Shown: piece after piece, positions 62,391 to 64,000 of the stretch | Layout of the letters: each line of letters begins with the position of its first letter | How positions within the stretch are numbered: position 1 is the first letter of the stretch | DNA from: Candidatus Amarolinea dominans | GTDB lineage: Bacteria > Chloroflexota > Anaerolineae > SSC4 > Amarolineaceae | Length of the DNA stretch: 64,000 nucleotides | Direction: 5' to 3' | Assembly (NCBI GenBank): GCA_016719785.1 | Contig: JADJYJ010000003.1 | Coordinates: forward strand, 186,001 to 250,000 | Translations under genes and position numbers: made by a program | The notes under the pieces: generated by a model | Database searches by the model: none | The model's input: the letters and a program-made list of their open reading frames with translations, nothing else | What the model was told of the DNA's origin: nothing

Positions 62391-62439
62391 CCTGAGATGA
62401 GTTTCTTCCATCGAGGGTGGAAAATGCCAATGCGGATCG

Positions 62440-62469
62440 AGGGGTCGCTTGCTCATGCAGGCGGCCCCT
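62440..62469 (+). terminator. Terminator-like hairpin
   Basis: AGGGGTCGCTTGC (62440-62452), loop TCAT, GCAGGCGGCCCCT (62457-62469), pairing with two G-U pairs in RNA; followed by TCCTATTT only. The copy at 60233-60262 keeps the same structure. Confidence 0.6.
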
Positions 62470-62634
62470 TCCTATTTCAGCCTACCCGCGCCGTGAGCGT
62501 GGCCGCGTGGGCGACCGCAAGGGTGCGCCCCTACAAATTGAGAAGATACGTTTTGCGCACCGCAAGGCGAGAATCCTGTTCATCCTGTCAATCCTGTCCA
62601 AACTGGTGCGCGGGGTTAGCAGTTACCATACTTG

Positions 62635-62652
62635 TATCGGTTTTGTATCGGT
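62635..62652 (+). promoter_or_regulatory. TATCGGT direct repeat upstream of the peptide-binding protein gene
   Basis: TATCGGT at 62635-62641 and 62646-62652, separated by TTTG, an exact 11-bp period. A weak TATGTG follows eleven bases later. The rest of the 426-base gap has the hairpin at 62440 and no ORF of note. Confidence 0.5.
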
Positions 62653-62816
62653 CAGGGGCTTGCTATGTGGGAGCCTTTGGGGTTTACTATCCGCAGTCGT
62701 TGTTATCAGCAACCCCGCTTATCGTCACCGCACTTCATGTTCACGGTGAATCATCGCGCGATCGTCGGGAACAGACGTGAGTGACCTGTACGCCATATCA
62801 CAAGGAGGAACCGAAA

Positions 62817-64000
62817 ATGTCTTACAAGAAATGGGCCATGCCTTTGGTCGTGCTGATTGTGGCGAGCCTGGCGCTGACGGCCTGCCCCGCGCCAACCCCG
62901 CCGGTTGCCCAGATCGTGCCGACCGTCGTGCTTGAGCCGACCGCGGCGCCGACGGTGGTCGCGCCGACCGCGGCGCCGACCGAGCCAACGGGTATCACCC
63001 CGGCGCCCCAGGCCGGCAACAAAGTAACCCTGCATATCAACCGGGGCGGCGAGCCACATACCCTGGACCCCTCTCTGGGCGCAGAGGTGTCGGCGGTTGA
63101 TATCATCGAGAATCTTTTCCTGGGCCTGACCGACATCGAGGCGGACGGCAGCGTCGCACCGGAACTGGCGACGGCGTGGAGCCTCTCCGCGGACCGACTG
63201 ACCTACACGTTCAAGCTGCGTGACGACGTCTCCTGGGTGCGCTACACCCCGACCGGCGGGGTGCAGAAGCTGGGACCGGTGACGGCCCCCGACGTGGTCT
63301 ATGGCGTCAAGCGCACGTGCGACCCGCGCACGGCTTCGACCTACGCGTACGTGGACTACATCATCGCCGGCTGCAAGGCGCTGAACACCGCGGACGCTGC
63401 CAAATTAAGCGCGGCCGAGCTGCAGGCCCTGGTGGATGGTGTCGGAGCCAGCGCTCCCGACGCCTATACCGTGCAATTGACCGTGAATACCCCGGCTGCC
63501 TATTTCCTGGCCATCGCCGGCATGTGGGTCAACCGGCCGCAATATCGCGCCGTGATTGAAGAGAAGGGCGAACGCTGGACCGAGCCTGGCTTCATCGTCA
63601 CGAATGGCCCTTACACGCTGGTGAGCTGGTTCCACGACGATAACATGGTGCTCGAGAAGAACCCATTCTGGTACGGCTGGAGCAATGTGTCCGGCAATAT
63701 CGAACGCATCGAGATGAGCATGCTGGTTGACTCAGCGCCATCCTTCGCGATGTACGAGGCCGACAAGCTGGACACGGAGAGCGTGCCCTTGGGAGATATC
63801 GAGCGCGTCAAGACCGATCCTGTGTTGAGCAAGGAGTTCTACCGCGTGCCGGCTGCATGCAGTGTGTTTGTGGGCTTCACCAACAGCAAGCCGCCGATGG
63901 ACAACGTGTTGGTGCGCAAGGCGCTCTCGGCCGCCATTGACCGCCAGGGCTTGATCGAGAACGTGCTCAAGGGCGGCCAGATTCCCGCCAACACCTTCGC
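62817..64000 (+). CDS. Peptide ABC transporter substrate-binding lipoprotein (family 5), 3' end outside window
   Basis: 394 codons are visible from ATG 62817, which follows AAGGAGG; the frame is open to the window end. Lipoprotein signal with LTAC (Cys23), then a Pro/Thr/Ala linker (PTVVLEPTAAPTVVAPTAAP), then the SBP_bac_5 domain: GEPHTLDPSLGAEV, IIENLFLGLTDIE, ELATAWSLSADRLTYTFKLR, FIVTNGPYTLVSWF, LEKNPFWYG and VRKALSAAIDR. Full-length members have about 550-600 residues, so roughly a third is missing. It captures oligopeptides (or other solutes) outside the membrane for an ABC importer, whose permease genes presumably follow beyond the window. Confidence 0.93.
   Translation, partial: MSYKKWAMPLVVLIVASLALTACPAPTPPVAQIVPTVVLEPTAAPTVVAPTAAPTEPTGITPAPQAGNKVTLHINRGGEPHTLDPSLGAEVSAVDIIENLFLGLTDIEADGSVAPELATAWSLSADRLTYTFKLRDDVSWVRYTPTGGVQKLGPVTAPDVVYGVKRTCDPRTASTYAYVDYIIAGCKALNTADAAKLSAAELQALVDGVGASAPDAYTVQLTVNTPAAYFLAIAGMWVNRPQYRAVIEEKGERWTEPGFIVTNGPYTLVSWFHDDNMVLEKNPFWYGWSNVSGNIERIEMSMLVDSAPSFAMYEADKLDTESVPLGDIERVKTDPVLSKEFYRVPAACSVFVGFTNSKPPMDNVLVRKALSAAIDRQGLIENVLKGGQIPANTF

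Noticed and set aside
1..64000. tRNA, rRNA or riboswitch genes
   Set aside because: No tRNA-like cloverleaf with T-loop consensus, rRNA segment or known riboswitch core was recognised by eye; a covariance-model search would decide.

Overview
The window looks like a high-GC member of the Chloroflexota (Anaerolineae/Caldilineae-like), probably from a metagenome assembly. Reasons: Thr/Pro-rich linkers in large secreted proteins, C25 (gingipain-type) peptidases joined to DUF11 and SdrD-B-like repeats, YVTN propellers, XRE-STAND and SARP-ATPase regulators, Uma2 and AAA-ATPase-like/PD-(D/E)XK proteins, and a SufR-led SUF operon. This assignment rests on gene content; no rRNA, tRNA or CRISPR array was seen.

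Layout. 1-8.6 kb (+ strand mostly): the end of a YqeY-like gene, the two large subunits of an MCC/PCC-type acyl-CoA carboxylase with a Uma2 gene between them, a deacetylase-like gene broken by an amber codon, an aldose-epimerase-like gene on the minus strand, an AAA-ATPase-like gene and dtd. 8.6-17 kb (minus strand): a ten-gene Fe-S assembly operon, sufR-sufC-sufB-sufD-rhodanese-sufU-sufS-second sufU-Rieske-DUF59, behind a near-consensus promoter with candidate operators. sufB carries a one-base frameshift. 17-24 kb: a small winged-helix-like protein, an MBL-fold protein with an altered metal motif, a TgpA-type membrane transglutaminase, a large membrane-tethered protein and an FmdB zinc ribbon with a GKES-repeat tail.

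24-50 kb is a surface-protein island: three C25-type peptidases (one frameshifted), one SdrD-B repeat protein, two Thr/Pro-linker plus YVTN-propeller proteins, a receiver-like protein lacking the phospho-acceptor Asp, and two tandem HTH-only relatives of the IS630 transposase N-terminus. Three of these proteins share a C-terminal FnIII-like module ending in a short aromatic/aliphatic-Pro-...-Arg tail. Three promoters in the island share an 11-bp direct repeat placed about 48 bp upstream of the -10 element, which suggests co-regulation by one winged-helix activator.

50-64 kb: a YabN-type MazG fusion, lipoproteins, an XRE-STAND regulator divergent from a SARP/BTAD-AAA regulator, then a recently duplicated and decaying block with a truncated second STAND gene, two small secreted proteins, and a family-5 peptide-binding lipoprotein cut by the window end. 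Direct repeats with 11-12 bp period precede the STAND genes, a lipoprotein and the binding protein, as expected for SARP-type operators; this is inference.

Two single-base frameshifts and one nonsense codon in otherwise intact genes mean sequencing error should be excluded before biological meaning is given to them.
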